From: Allantophomopsis cytisporea
Lineage: Eukaryota > Ascomycota > Leotiomycetes > Phacidiales > Phacidiaceae
DNA: 64,000 nucleotides
Reading direction: 5' to 3'
Assembly: GCA_024752435.1 (NCBI GenBank)
Contig: CP103022.1
Span: 1,238,418-1,302,417, forward strand
Of this stretch, positions 21,876 through 33,682 are shown in pieces. Each line of letters starts with the position of its first letter. Within the stretch, counting starts at the first letter, position 1. The translations under genes were made by a program, and so were the position numbers. Under the pieces are notes generated by a model, which was not told the origin of the DNA, searched no databases, and was given only the letters and a program-made list of their open reading frames with translations.

Positions 21876-23501
21876 TCACAAGCAAATCCCCAGTAATTCG
21901 ATACCCTGACAAACACAAGTGTTTGTTGTTGTGTCGAGGACTTCGTTCGCCAATGTACAAAGTGATCCTTGTATACAAGTCAAGATACCGGTCAAAGCCC
22001 CCACATTGACAAATCCAGCTGCACACTCGCAGCTATTGGTAACAGTGTTGAGGACCTGGCCGACTGTTGCGCATAGATCGTTCAACACGCAACTTAAAGT
22101 TCCACCAACAGTTCCCGCACTGATATAGCCCGATGCGCATTCACAAGTGTTAGTGATTGTGTTGAGGACTTGTCCAGTAATACTGCAGACAGCAATAGAC
22201 ACACAATTGACTGCTCCTCCAACGAACCCAACGTTGACGTATCCAGCTGCACATTGACAACTATTGCTAGCGGTGTTCAAGACTTGACCGGCCACGTTAC
22301 AAAGAACATTAGAAACACAGTTTATTGCTCCCCCGATGGTTCCTGCAATGGTGAAGCCAGCCGCACACTGGCAGGTGTTGGTGAAGATATTAAGGACCTG
22401 GCCGGTAGCTGTGCAGACAACATCAGAAACACAATTCAATGCTCCACCAATAGTTCCCACATTGACAAAGCCAGCCGCACACTGGCAGGTGCCCGTAAAG
22501 GTGTTTAAAACTTGGCCGGTGATCGTACAGAGGGCATTTGAGATGCAATTCAATGCTCCGCCGATAAGTCCAGCATTGGCAAAACCAGCCGCACACTCAC
22601 AGCTGTTGGTAACGCTATTAAAGACCTGACCTGTTATTGCGCAGAGGGCGTTTACGATACAGTTCAGTGCTCCACCGATAACTCCAGCATTGGCGAATCC
22701 GGCGGCACACTCGCAGGTGTTGGTGAAGGTATTCAAGACTTGGCCTGTGATTGTGCAAAGGTCAACCACAACGCAATTCAATATTCCGCCGACAGTTCCC
22801 GCACTAGCAAAACCAGCTGCGCACTCGCAGGTGTTAGTGATGGTATTCAGAACTTGACCAGTAAGTGTGCAGAGAACAATTGAAACACAGTTCACTATTC
22901 CGCCGACGGTTCCCACATTGGTAAAGCCAGCCGCACACTCGCATGTGTTGGTATTGATGTTCAAGATTTGACCCGTAAGAGTACAAACTGTGATTGCAAC
23001 ACAGTTGACAAGCCCGCCTACGGTCCCTACATTGATGAAACCAGCTGGACAACTGGTGCCGGTTGGGGCCGAGAGTGCACTTGAGGAAGTGAAGATTGAA
23101 GATTCCGTTACCACCGAGACTGGACCAACAGTCTGGATGAAGCTTGAGATCGTGACCGTGGAGAGGAGAGGTATAGCCGAGGAAAGAACAAATGGGGCAC
23201 TTGAGAAAGACGTTGGGCCGGAGGTAATTGAGTCCTCAATAGTGGAAAAGAACGTGACACTTGTTGATATACTCTGCAGAGTTGACAATGATACACTACT
23301 CTCCAGAGTTGAAGACGATACGCTACTCTCCAGAGTTGCAGACGATACGCTACTCACGACAGATACTTCGTCTGGACAGTCGGGATCGTAGGAATTGCCA
23401 TAACCATTATAACCGCCATAACCGTCGGCCTCGGGAGCTGGAATTGAAATCGCTGCGCTGAACAGTGACGCCAATGCAGCCGAGGTTAGTAAAAAACGCA
23501 T
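21876..23501 (-). CDS. Secreted protein with nine 38-residue four-cysteine repeats
   Basis: A single-exon 541-residue protein. A signal peptide (RFLLTSAALASLFSAAISIP) is followed by a Gly/Tyr patch (GGYNGYGNSY), then a Ser/Thr-rich region with a short internal repeat (TLESSVSSS units, residues about 48-80). From residue 151 a half repeat leads into nine full repeats of 38 residues (173-514) and a shortened tenth that closes the protein. The consensus is C-x3-GQVLN-x4-NTCECAAGF-x5-GGxxNC, with four Cys per unit, so it is probably disulfide-paired. Repeats are moderately hydrophobic (VGTVGG, LNCV). I know no function. Size, secretion and repeat regularity suggest a cell-wall or surface structural protein or adhesin. 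No GPI signal is evident at the LLGICL end. Confidence 0.88.
   Translation of the reverse strand: MRFLLTSAALASLFSAAISIPAPEADGYGGYNGYGNSYDPDCPDEVSVVSSVSSATLESSVSSSTLESSVSLSTLQSISTSVTFFSTIEDSITSGPTSFSSAPFVLSSAIPLLSTVTISSFIQTVGPVSVVTESSIFTSSSALSAPTGTSCPAGFINVGTVGGLVNCVAITVCTLTGQILNINTNTCECAAGFTNVGTVGGIVNCVSIVLCTLTGQVLNTITNTCECAAGFASAGTVGGILNCVVVDLCTITGQVLNTFTNTCECAAGFANAGVIGGALNCIVNALCAITGQVFNSVTNSCECAAGFANAGLIGGALNCISNALCTITGQVLNTFTGTCQCAAGFVNVGTIGGALNCVSDVVCTATGQVLNIFTNTCQCAAGFTIAGTIGGAINCVSNVLCNVAGQVLNTASNSCQCAAGYVNVGFVGGAVNCVSIAVCSITGQVLNTITNTCECASGYISAGTVGGTLSCVLNDLCATVGQVLNTVTNSCECAAGFVNVGALTGILTCIQGSLCTLANEVLDTTTNTCVCQGIELLGICL
21879..22985 (-). repeat. 114-bp coding tandem repeat array
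   Basis: Nine full units of 38 codons plus a truncated tenth, in frame in the secreted repeat protein. Units keep the four Cys, GQVLN and GG positions but differ at many other sites, so the array is old and not recently expanded. Confidence 0.9.
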
Positions 23502-24890
23502 CGTGCTTAGTATTCTAATAAGGAAGGATTATTAATGTGTGAGAATATGGACGAAGTCGTGCGTGCAATAATATTAGATGTCGACAATGATGGGGGATGG
23601 CCCTTTGAGTATATAAATATTGAGTCGATGAAGGGTATAAGTACTTTCGTCTTTCTCGCAAGACAAAAGAATTTCCTATCTGATTATTATGAATTATGAA
23701 TTGTTTATTTCAATTCAAAATTGGTTGTCCTCTCATGACGAGTGTGGCATGTCCGTCACCATACCAAAAGCTATTTCCCATTATTATAAACCATAGTATG
23801 TTTATCTTCATCCAATTTATACAACCAAAGAGCACTTGTTGTCAATAAAAGAAGTCAACACGATCTCAAAACAGCCTCATGCCCTCTGGATCAAATGTAC
23901 ACAAAGCGACCAGGAAAATTCCAACCTAAGCCCCGAAAGTAAAAAGGTGATATTACTAGTCCCTTCAAGTACAGGAAGCCTGGGAAAGTAAAGCTTGTCT
24001 GTAAGTTAACAACATCTACACACGTTATAACATGTGTTTCAGTTACGTAGTATACAAGTAGATACATACACTAGGTGACGGAATCCCCTCAGAGATGGGG
24101 AACATTTTGGGCATCTGGTGGAAGGATACTCAACGATCAATCATATCAGCGTATTCCAACCAGAATCGGACATGGTTGTTTCGCTTAATTATGGACGCTG
24201 CATCCGGCGAACACTACCTGGTACTTAAATGCTTCCCGTTCCTAGGGGGATCAGATATCGTTTATCTTGCAGCAGTTCTCCCTCACTCGCTTAATCGACC
24301 GCTGGACGAGCTAGTGATGGGAGCAATACTGCGTACAGTATTGGACTTATCTCCACAAATAGGAGCAGGTCAACAAACCTAGGTTCATCTGGACGGCTTA
24401 GTGACAAGGCCTGGATGCGGAATAGGAGCCTAGACTGAATAGATCCTAGAATGTGGGGTAGCAGGAGGAGATATGTTGTGTGATTCATCGTCAAAGTAGT
24501 TTAGTTTGAGTGCTGAATCAATATGACTCCTGATGTAACTTGCTGAATACCTGCAATCTCAACTCATAATCATGAGTCTTCCTCTTCTCACGACAAGATT
24601 CATTTCTCCACCTCCTGCATCTCCCCTGAGACTTTCATAGGTGTACATGAAAGTACAAAACCTGGATGTAATGTGAGATTGATACTCGCGATAGACGGGG
24701 CAAAGCAACGCATATCCAACGCTATAAAGTAAACGAGCCAAGAGCTATAAAGCAGGATTCACTGAAACTGAAACGCTTCTGGATGTTCCTCACTAGCAAA
24801 TCCCTAGTTTGGAGTTCCACTCTAAATCCAAGGTAATTTGATTTAGAGTTACAATGGACACAACATAATACAGCCTGGCAGCTGGCTTCG
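23502..24890. other. 1.4-kb intergenic region
   Basis: It contains the promoter of the repeat-protein gene, with a TATATAAATA run at 23610-23619, about 110 bp from its ATG. It also contains the 3' flank of the transporter gene. A frame at 24095-24382 lacks protein-like features. Nothing else was seen. Confidence 0.45.
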
Positions 24891-26572
24891 TTATTCGTTC
24901 AAGAGATCCTCCTTGGTATCCTTGGCCTCTACGCTTTCTACCACCCTCTCTTCGGCAATACCATATATGACACTGTCGCGACGCTTATCACGATTATGTA
25001 GCAACATGATACCAAGAACAAGTACTATCTGTGCAAAGTTGTTGGCCATAACCCAGTACCAGCCAAATTCGAAGCGAGGAGCCTTGTAGGTCGGGAAGGT
25101 AACAATATTAAGCCCCGCAAGCAGAGCTTGTCCAACAGCATTCATGGAAGCAATAGTGATTGCTCTAGATTCAGGACTTCTAGACGTAACCTCGGAAGCC
25201 CACGACATAAAGAGAGGGTTTAGAGCTCCTCCAAGACCAGCGATATAAAAGGCAAAGAACTTGAGTCCTAAAGGGATGTGCCAGACCGCCATGCAAATGG
25301 AACCGAAGGTCATCAAAATGCAGATGATGAGAGAGGGAAGCCAGCGCACACCAGTAGCATCAGCCCAGTAGCAGCCAATAAGAGCGGCGACTATCGAGAG
25401 AGCAGATTGTCCAGTTGGGATGTTGTTGATTTGAGAAGTGGAATATTTGTCGGCGTTCGCTTTTAAGTAGAGATTGAAAGGCGAGCCATTCGTGATCATG
25501 GACTGATTGAAAACGACATACAATAGCACGAATGCATACCAGTGCCACAATGAAAATGCTTTGCGGAAGGTCTTGAGGGTGAACTTGACCACTGGTTCCT
25601 CAGCTCCATCATCCATCATCCTTCTACGAGCTAAGGAAACTTGTTCTTCAGTCAAGAGCCAGCTTGGATTGGCAGAATCTGGTCGTGCGGGGAAAACAAT
25701 AAACCCGAAAACTGCGACTGGCAGAGTAATACAACCGCACACAATGAAGAGCCATTGCCATCCTGCGTGGCCTGCAATACTGTTCAGATTCGTGTAGCAT
25801 GCTGTTTGAAAGTAGCCTGCAAACATAGTTCCTAGAGGACCTGCGATATAGAACATACTTAGACTGCGTGTTGTCAGTTACTGCTAGGCCGTATTTGAAT
25901 GAGTGCAAATATACCGACGCGATATTTCAGACTTCTTGTACCAACATCCAATGCAAAAGATGACGCCAGGGTATGCAACGCATTCGAAGATACCCGAGAA
26001 GAATCGTATGATATAGATATGTTTGACATCTGTTTTATAGTTTCTTAGAACTTGGCTTATGGAACTTTCAATGATATCCTTACCTTTGACAAAGGCCGTA
26101 AGAAGTGTGAGAACCCCCCATACAACTTCGAAGATCGGTATCAAGATGTTTGGTCTATGATTATCAGCGATAAATTGTCAAATGCTTCAGCAGATTTCAA
26201 CAAGCTCACCTGACACGTGTCAAAAGAATGTTGGAAGGAATCATAGCTGCACAATACCCAGCCTGGAACACACCCGTAGTATACTGAAGGTCATTTCCAC
26301 TCATACCCGTATCCTCCTTCATACCGGAGACATATGCATTTTGAAAAGCTTGCAAATCAAGAAACTGACTGTATTAGAGTACTGAGATTCAAATTTTGAC
26401 GTGCTGCATGATTACTCACCTTGGTAAAGAAAGTCATACAACCAAAGGTTAAAATCATGAAGTCGAGCTTTCGGAGCAACGCTTTCTCGGAACTTGAAGT
26501 CCCTTTCTCATACCATCTCCACTTGTCATACCACTTCTCTACAGCCTCTTGTACCTCATAGGTAGATGACAT
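24891..26572 (-). CDS. MFS transporter, allantoate permease/Dal5 (anion:cation symporter) family
   Basis: Five exons, 488 residues: 26572-26420, 26364-26210, 26154-26084, 26029-25915, 25863-24891; introns of 51-55 nt, all frame-keeping. The plasma-membrane carrier resembles fungal Dal5/Tna1/Liz1 permeases, which import allantoate, nicotinate, pantothenate or similar organic anions by proton symport. Family marks are the N-terminal RKLDFMILTFGCMTFFTKF, NAYVSGMKEDTGMSGNDLQY, the TM block AGYCAAMIPSNILLTR, the YIIRFFSGIFECVAYPG segment and YYxxxEIxxR-like WYKKSEISRRLSMFY. About twelve hydrophobic segments are present, with a central loop (PARPDSANPSWLLTEEQ) typical of the family. Exon 2 uses acceptor GTCAG at 26365; the alternative four bases upstream would hit a stop. 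The substrate is unknown. It may work with the nearby 2OG oxygenase. Confidence 0.88.
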
Positions 26573-26937
26573 ACTAAAACGTGTCAAGCGAATCGTATTG
26601 TGAAAAGCAAAGGACTAGATAGGATGACAAAGGTATCGGATACTACTACAAATTGCATATCAGGGGATGAGAATTTGAGGAGGAGCTTATACTTAGAGGT
26701 GGACTGATAGTGGACGCTCAGATGGAGCTCAAAGCAATAGACTGGTGAGAACAAATCCCTTATCGTGTTCGTTGTCGTTAGACTCTCGACGGACCAACAA
26801 GCAAAAGGATTATTATCAGCGATAGGGTCATGATTGTCTAAAGGCCTATCTTGCAACAATCAATACGCGGTTTACGCAAGTCAGCGAGTATAGTTGCAGA
26901 GCAAAGCGGAAGGCATATGATATGAAAATGCCAGACT

Positions 26938-27210
26938 TCAGTTGTTATCGCTTAGTTCCATTGCGCTAAAATGTGGAGCTCCCGAGAGCACGGTTGGGGT
27001 ATCACCAGTATCATCCTTCATACAAGACAAACTTCCCTCCAATGCCTGTACATATGCTAAAAGATGAGGCACACAGTCATTGATGCCATCAACATCTTCC
27101 GTGCCATAGTAGCAATGCTGATACGGAGATGGATAGCATAATCCGAGTCGGACGATAGGCGCCTTGGCTCTGCTCCGGCAAATAGCTATCGCACTATGGT
27201 CTCGCTGCAC
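26938..27210 (-). pseudogene. Possible remnant of a zinc-cluster transcription factor N-terminus
   Basis: A 90-codon minus-strand frame without a good start. It reads CRSRAKAPIVRLGLCYPSP and YQHCYYG, followed after a short gap by VPHLLAYVQALEGSL. Spacing and order look like a decayed Zn2Cys6 motif plus the YxxxLExRL linker/dimerisation helix of fungal regulators, but only three or so of the six cysteines remain and no downstream regulatory domain follows. It sits between the transporter and the second 2OG oxygenase, where a cluster regulator could be expected. Chance resemblance is possible. Confidence 0.3.
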
Positions 27211-27554
27211 ATATCATGGTGGAGCTCTCAATTATGACTGTCGTTCTGATCAATAGCTAAATTGAATTGTCCACTTTGAACTGCAGAGTGCTGCTTCAGT
27301 CTCCAAGTGCCGCATCATAACGAGTAATGTATTGCTTTGTGTATGATCTGAGTGCTATCCTTTACACTCATATTTATTGTCCACAACCATCTGTTTTTGT
27401 TCTATCGGAATACCGCAAGCGACCTTCTTCATTCCTGGAGTTAAGACCAAAGCAATTTCGAGAGGCTCTCCCTACAAAGTCTATACTGTTGGCAGGGCAT
27501 TTGATATAAACCATTGGAATGCAACCTGTCACCCTTGTAAACACCACTGTCAAC

Positions 27555-28764
27555 ATGCCTTCCGCCAACAACATGACTACAACTTGTATCCCTAAGTTCA
27601 CCCCAGCTCAGCCAACGAAGGAAAAGCGTAAGCTATTCTTTACCTGTATCAGAAACGTCGATGTATTAATCACCTCCAGTGGATTATGTTGATCTCGTGA
27701 ATCTTGATCTTTCGAAATTCGATGATCCAGCCACCAGGAAAGAACTTGCGAAAGAGCTTCTCGATGGAGCTACCAAGCACGGCTTCCTTACACTTTCGAA
27801 TCATGGTATCACCAGAGAGCTTTCGGAGTCACAAGTCAACCTTGCGCATGCTGTCATGACGTTGCCAGCCGAAGAGAAGGCCCCTTACGAGGCCACCCCT
27901 GAGGAAGACGCCAAAGGAAGATATGTAGGGTTCAAGCCTTCGGGACAGCTAGGAATCAAGGGCGGGTTTCACAAGGCTCTCGATCATTACAATATTCTTA
28001 CCTATGACCCGGAAAACCACCAACATCCAGCTATCCTACAACCACACGTGTCCGAAGTCAACGATCTCATTTCGCTCATCCGTAAAAATCTTCTGAAAAA
28101 GCTACTTGTACTTGTCGCCATGATTCTCGAAATTCCTGCTGAAGACATGGAAGCCACTCATACTTTCGGCCGCGAATCCACAGAGTATCTTCGCTACATG
28201 ATCTATAACCCTCGTACTGAAGATGACAACCAAAAATACAGAGATCTTTACCTCGCTGGTCACACGGACTGGGGATCCTTCACCTTTCTCTTCTCCCAAC
28301 CGATCTCGGCTCTACAAATTCTCGAGTCTGGTACTAATAATTGGAAGTGGGTACAATATCTCCCAGACTCCATCGTAGTCAACGTGGGTGAAGCGCTTGA
28401 GCTCCTAACGGGTGGACTTCTCAAGGCGACTATTCATAGAGTAGTCAAGCCGCCACTCGACCAAGAGCGAGAGAAGCGCATTGGAGTTATCTACTTCGCA
28501 CGACCGATTGATGATGTGCCTCTGAAGCCCATCGAGTCTCCTCTCCTCAAGCGTCTCGGCATTGACAAGCCATTGGATGACAAAATCTACACCATGGCCG
28601 ATTATCTTAATGCAAGAAAGCATGGCTACAAGAGGTTGGACTTTGACCATGATCGTCCGAGACTAGATGGATATCATGTCGACCCTTTCCATGGCAAGTA
28701 CGTTGATCCGGAAGGCTTCGAGTCTGCTAAGGCGTTGGAGGCCATACACACTGTAAAGACTTGA
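27555..28764 (+). CDS. 2-oxoglutarate/Fe(II) oxygenase, second copy type
   Basis: Exon 1 is 27555-27627 and exon 2 is 27680-28764. The 52-nt intron (GTAAGC..CAG) is phase 1. The protein has 385 residues. Iron ligands are His219 and Asp221 in AGHTDWGSFTFLF, and the distal His277 lies in TIHRVVKPP. The usual Arg-x-Ser motif for 2-oxoglutarate reads Arg291-Ile-Gly293, so Ser is replaced. The C-terminus is longer than usual (YTMADYLNARKHGYKRLDF). It differs clearly from the oxygenase at 19.6-20.6 kb, so this is not a recent tandem copy. The enzyme is probably soluble, modifying a small molecule. The transporter about 1 kb to its left is transcribed divergently, which would suit a small import-and-modify unit; this is inference. 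Confidence 0.88.
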
Positions 28765-29459
28765 ATGATCATCGTGCCTTTGTCTACAACCTTTCATGAA
28801 ATGAAGATCCAGACTCAATTGTCTTAGCCTCTCTTAGCTCCAAGTTAAATGTACATAAAATGAATAAACTCAATTTCTGCGTTGAAGAAATGATTTATGA
28901 TGGAACCAAAACCTAAAGCAGTAAATCCATACACTCGTCACAGATGCATCCGATAAGATTGTTAGCAGGCAGAGATCCTGCAAGAAGAATATAATACTAC
29001 TTACATCGTTGACAGCCTTTCATTTTCATTTCTTTACTTGCTTCTAAATTCGGCCTTTAATGAGAGCGATTGCTTTTTTTGTTGGCCAACTGGTTTGGTC
29101 CGATTAGGCGGACGAACGTTCCATCCGTGAGTTGAGCTCCACCTTCCAAGCTCCACCTACGGTATGATAACACAACCACCGATCTCAACGTCAACCCTGC
29201 CTCCACCCCAAGCTTCGGTCCTCCACATTTTGCAAATGAAAACGTGAGTAAATTACGAATGATGATACCAAAGTGATAGTACTTACATGTGCGAAAAGCA
29301 TCTCGTAAGAGTGCTACTATCTTTTATATTCCTGTTTGCACTGCTTCTACTCCTTACTCTTTATACGATTTGAAACTCCTACTTTACGCTGTATCTCATC
29401 AGCTTTCAATTTTCAATTATAACCATCCAGGAGAGGCCATTACACTACAAGAGGTCATC
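28765..29459. other. Intergenic region
   Basis: 695 bp holding the oxygenase 3' UTR and the GST promoter. No gene or repeat was recognised. Confidence 0.45.
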
Positions 29460-30374
29460 ATGTCTTTTGGAAAGCTTTACAATTATCCGAAAGCCCCAAG
29501 AGCCACTATGTGTCTTTACATTGCCGAATTGAACAAGTGAGTTCGAAGTCTTGCACTGAAACGCAAACAATGAAGATTTATGTCATCTAATAGTCGTTGA
29601 CGGCAGACTCGATATCGAACATGTAGAGGCATGGCCAATAAAAGTGGATGCCTCTAAAGGCGGGGTTGGCAAAGAATACCTCTCGAAATTCCCAACTGGC
29701 AAAGTTCCTGCACTTGAGCGTCCGAATGGATTTCTGCTTTACGAGTGTATTGCCGTTTCTGTATACCGTATGTACCAGCCTATCGAGTTTGGTAAAAGAA
29801 GCGAGTGGCAGATATATATGAATATATATAGTGTGGACCAATATATACTGATCATCATTTCTAGTCGCGAAACAAGACAGCAATACTAGCCTTTTAGGAA
29901 AAACTTTGGAGGAAGAAGCTACTATTCTGAGGTGAGTGCAGTTGTTCTATTTCCCCTCATTTTTCACATGCCATCAATGACTAATATCTTATTGGGTGCA
30001 GATGGGCTTCCTTTGCAAACTCAGAGCTTCTACCACCAATCATGGCATGGATCAACCCAGTCATTGGCAAGGCCCCGAGCTCCCTAGAAATATTGGCTGC
30101 TGCAGAGGCTAATTCTGAACCTATGGTGTCTGTGGTTGATCGTGTACTCGCTGATGGCCGTGAATACCTGGTCGGGGAAACACTCACAATTGCAGATCTC
30201 TTCGTCGTAGGAGCGTTGGCAAGGGGTTATCAGTTTGTTTTTGCAAAGAGTTGGACAAAAAATCACTCAAAATTACATGATTATTATTGGAAGATCAAGA
30301 GCGATGATATATATACTAAGGTGGATGGAAAGCCTTATGTGCTTGAAAATGCTGGGGACAAGGCACCTTATTAG
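29460..30374 (+). CDS. Glutathione S-transferase, elongation factor 1B-gamma-like
   Basis: Four exons, 225 residues: 29460-29536, 29607-29767, 29865-29931, 30002-30374; introns of 70, 97 and 70 nt. The N-terminal thioredoxin-like domain (FGKLYNYPKAPRATM; KFPTGKVPALE; ECIAVSVYLA) and the all-helical C-terminal domain (RWASFANSELLPPIMAW; LVGETLTIADLFVVGAL) match the GST domain of eEF1B-gamma and the related fungal stand-alone GSTs. It lacks the long C-terminal EF1G domain, so it is not the translation factor itself. The IADLF motif, a GST fold N-cap, is intact. Each of the three splices restores a conserved stretch, which supports the model. Likely a cytosolic GST; the substrate is unknown. Confidence 0.87.
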
Positions 30375-30589
30375 ATATACGATTCTTCCTATCGAGATTA
30401 GTATCATGTATTCAAACTCAAGAGCGAGTGAAGTTGATAAGTAAAAGGTGGTCATATTTGAATATTACAAGGCCATTGATGCCATTTTGAAGCCGACTTT
30501 ACGAAAACGTCACTTCCGAATTCCATACTGTGTGATGTTAGATGAGTATGATCGACATATTTCGACAAATTAGAAACAGATTTCTTGGA

Positions 30590-33166
30590 TCAGGTAACAG
30601 CCACATCTTTGTCCTGTACCGCTTGTCTTGCTGTGCCAACGCTCTCCTCCAAAACTGCAGCAATCCAGGACCCCACTGGCCACATATCTCTTGCCCTAAA
30701 GACATCGACAACCCAAGACAGAAACATGACCTCACTGTTGTCGAGTCCCCCAATAGTTGATGTAGCAACATCTGTGCAAGGTGCAGTACAAGCCAATATA
30801 GTATCTAACACAAACTTTGAGGGATTGGAGCGTGCTACACCTTCAGATATCCGTTTGTCAACTTCTTCAGCATTACTCAAGCTGAGACGAACAAGTCGCC
30901 AGCCTACAAGACATATCTTGAAAGCTAGTAAAGTGACAAATGGACTCTCAATCGATGGCGAGTGTAGAAGCTTTCGTGGAGACAGTTCTTCAAGTGCCAA
31001 TTCGAGGTCGTTAAGCTTTAATGTTTAGCAATTGGCTCAATATACGAAGCCCTAACTTACTAATCTGAAAACATCTCGATCTTCATAGATATCGCGCTTG
31101 TCCTTGCTTCGCGGAGTTGCTAAATATCCAGCGGCTATATTCATTTCAGTCCCATCATTATTTGTCATATGGATGGGATGATTACTTGCGATAGCCAATG
31201 GTAGGTTGCTTTCAACAATCCCACTTACTAGCAGAGAATCAGGATGTGACAGGATAATCGAAGTGTAATACCACATGATCCAGAATGAGTGCCATATCGG
31301 TGATTCGTTTTGCGCTGTATTTGGCTCGTTGAAAGGGCGATCAACATGGTTGGAAACTAGACTTCTATTTCGCGGTACTAGCTCGGCAATTTCTTTCAAT
31401 GCTTGAGATATTTGTGCTTGTTGATTGTCTGTAAGTAAGGATAGGTTCCGGCGTTGACTCTTTGGTCTTTCAAGTAGACAACTCGCATGAGTAAGTTCTC
31501 TTGCCATCATTTGCAGTTGAATGACCAATATCACGGCAGCAAATGGTGATGCCCACAAGATCTTTAGTCTGCGAGGTCGTCTCCTTTTTCGATCAGAATG
31601 CAACAGCTCTTGTGTGAAGTTATAGAGAGAGCCTTGACTCAACCTGATTGAGATATGTTAATTTCAACGATTCCGAGAAGGAGAAATCAACATACGTGGT
31701 CTCGACCTCATAAACATTATCTTCAGCTTCGTTGAAATTGCTGAACTGTTGCTTTTTACAACTTGCCCAATCATACATGGTCTTGGCAAGCCACAAATCT
31801 TCACAGCAGGGAAGGTCGTATTTGATTTCGAGTGACGAGATGATTGGCCTTACATTGCACATAACTGCAAGTTGTGAGTCCAGAAAGTAAAGGCAATAAA
31901 TACTTCTTTAAATTTGTCAGTTTTATGGCCAGTTTTTATGTCTTTTAGAGATTAGGTACTGACCGTTTTCTGCCCTCTACATTTATGAATTCTTCCCAAT
32001 CGCGACGCAAAGACTCAAAGTCATCAGAAACATTAAGGTCTGTGTCTGCCTCTTCAACCTCTGACTCAACATCAGAGCCTTGAGAGTCGCGGTTTGATCT
32101 CCCATCGTGAGACATTTGAAACATTCGTATAGCATCAACAAGGTCCCGATGAACTCCCTGTGTTTTTAAAAAGAGCTCATCATCACCACCGTACATTCCA
32201 AAGAACTCAAGGAGTAAAAATGTTTGAAGTACCCAAATTTCTTGATAACGTGAGCGATCTTGCCCTACCTAGAGACTGATCAGAAAACTCGTTAGAGATG
32301 ACAAATGCTATGAACTTACGTATTTATACGCCAAGTTCAATGCTGATTCGAAGAGGGCTTTTCTGGATATTTCATTATAACCAGATGTACAACATAGAGA
32401 TCCTATGCAGATTACTGCTCGGGACAGAGGTGCAGGTACTCTGATAACGTCAAAGCTTGCTTCATGTAGAACAGGGAAATCGCCATGGAATTTAGCAAAG
32501 AACGATTCGATACAAGATTGATCTCTATACGTTATTAGTGCCATTTGCTATGGAATATGTGCCCCATCGACTTACGATGATGAAACATAGGCATCCTGCT
32601 CAGAGATCACATTTCCTACGGAAGGAGTATTTTCCTGATCATCTAGTGACCGTTTTCAGATTACTGAGAAGCAGCACTTACAGTTGTTACCAATGGAACG
32701 CTTGGCAGGGGAGGCAGTACCATCAGACTTTGAAGCCAATCGGTTGATGACTCCATAGAAGGCAGTGGATGTTGGACTTGAGAGTGAAGATTCTGTGTAG
32801 TCCTCGAAGGTGATTCATGACAGTTCTCTACGTGTCTCTTTCTCAAATCGCTGTATATGTAAGACGTTTGTTCATCTGATGATCCAATCTATGCTCTCAC
32901 CTTCGGGCAAATCGCGCGTTGCACAACCCACAGGCATGATTTCGAGCAACATGGCCTTTATGATGCGTCTTTGACATTGCGTCAATTTAAACAGTGTGTC
33001 TTTCGGAGCTGATGACTCTGCTTACCTGGTCATGCCTCTTCAAATTTTCCTACTTAAGATGTCAATACTGGATCAGGTTGTGGGTAGTTCCACAAACATG
33101 TCTTGTAAAGGCTTTGGTGCAGCTAGCACATTTGAAGGGTCTTGCAGCTGATGTGCTGGATGACAT
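30590..33166 (-). CDS. C2H2 zinc-finger transcription factor with fungal regulatory domain
   Basis: Ten exons, 704 residues: 33166-33098, 33049-33026, 32968-32901, 32850-32682, 32634-32576, 32524-32320, 32268-31964, 31902-31696, 31643-31061, 31015-30590. The sum is 2115 nt, in frame throughout; introns are 45-61 nt. Finger 1 uses Cys13, Cys16, His29, His33; finger 2 uses Cys44, Cys47, His60, His65. Finger 1 is split by an intron, and its first His comes from a 24-nt micro-exon (ENLKRHDQ). Downstream is the fungal-specific regulatory domain (FFAKFHGDFPVLHEASF; EFFGMYGGDDELFLKTQGVH; LDSQLAVMCNVRPIISS). The architecture fits two-finger regulators of the Adr1/AmdX type. It is nuclear and its targets are unknown. 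The first donor is GTTTGT, weaker than the others. No biosynthetic cluster lies beside it. Confidence 0.85.
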
Positions 33167-33682
33167 GGCGACTGGAGAGGTTATGTTGTTCGATTCATGG
33201 AGTAAAGTTGAAAGATTTGCCAAGGGTGGGGTATGTTTGGTATTATGAAGCTTAAGCTGTTACGACAAAGCGCACTTAATCACAATACAATATGAAAGGG
33301 CATATAATACGGTTCGAACTTCAGAAAATTCGTGAGATTCACACCAGAGAACTGTAACTTAGTCTTTGTTTAGCTAATCTAGGAGAATCATAGTTTAAAC
33401 CTCGATTTTGGAATACAAAATGTACATCGAACTGCACTTTTGCTGCATCATCGTGTCGTACTGCCTGAGAATGCTCTATGGATCAGGCACGACAGGAACA
33501 TCAAAACCGCAACTTCAAATGTATATAATTTTACAGCGCGAACTAATGATTGAGAATTGAAAGTACATCACCGTTGGATTTTGCAGCTAGGATGAGTTCT
33601 CAATTTCGTGTTCGGTGAGAAGCAATGGCCTGTTGAAGGGCCAACTCCCAACTCAAATCTGCGTTGCGCAATAGCTAGTGTA
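33167..33682. other. Promoter of the C2H2 gene and 3' flank of the next gene
   Basis: 516 bp with no supported gene. Confidence 0.45.

Noticed and set aside
24095..24382. 95-codon plus-strand ORF
   Set aside because: No homology-like motif, no supporting exons, and it lies in an otherwise empty region.
19558..28764. The two 2OG oxygenases as a recent tandem duplication
   Set aside because: Their sequences differ throughout, including motif spacing, intron position and C-terminal length.
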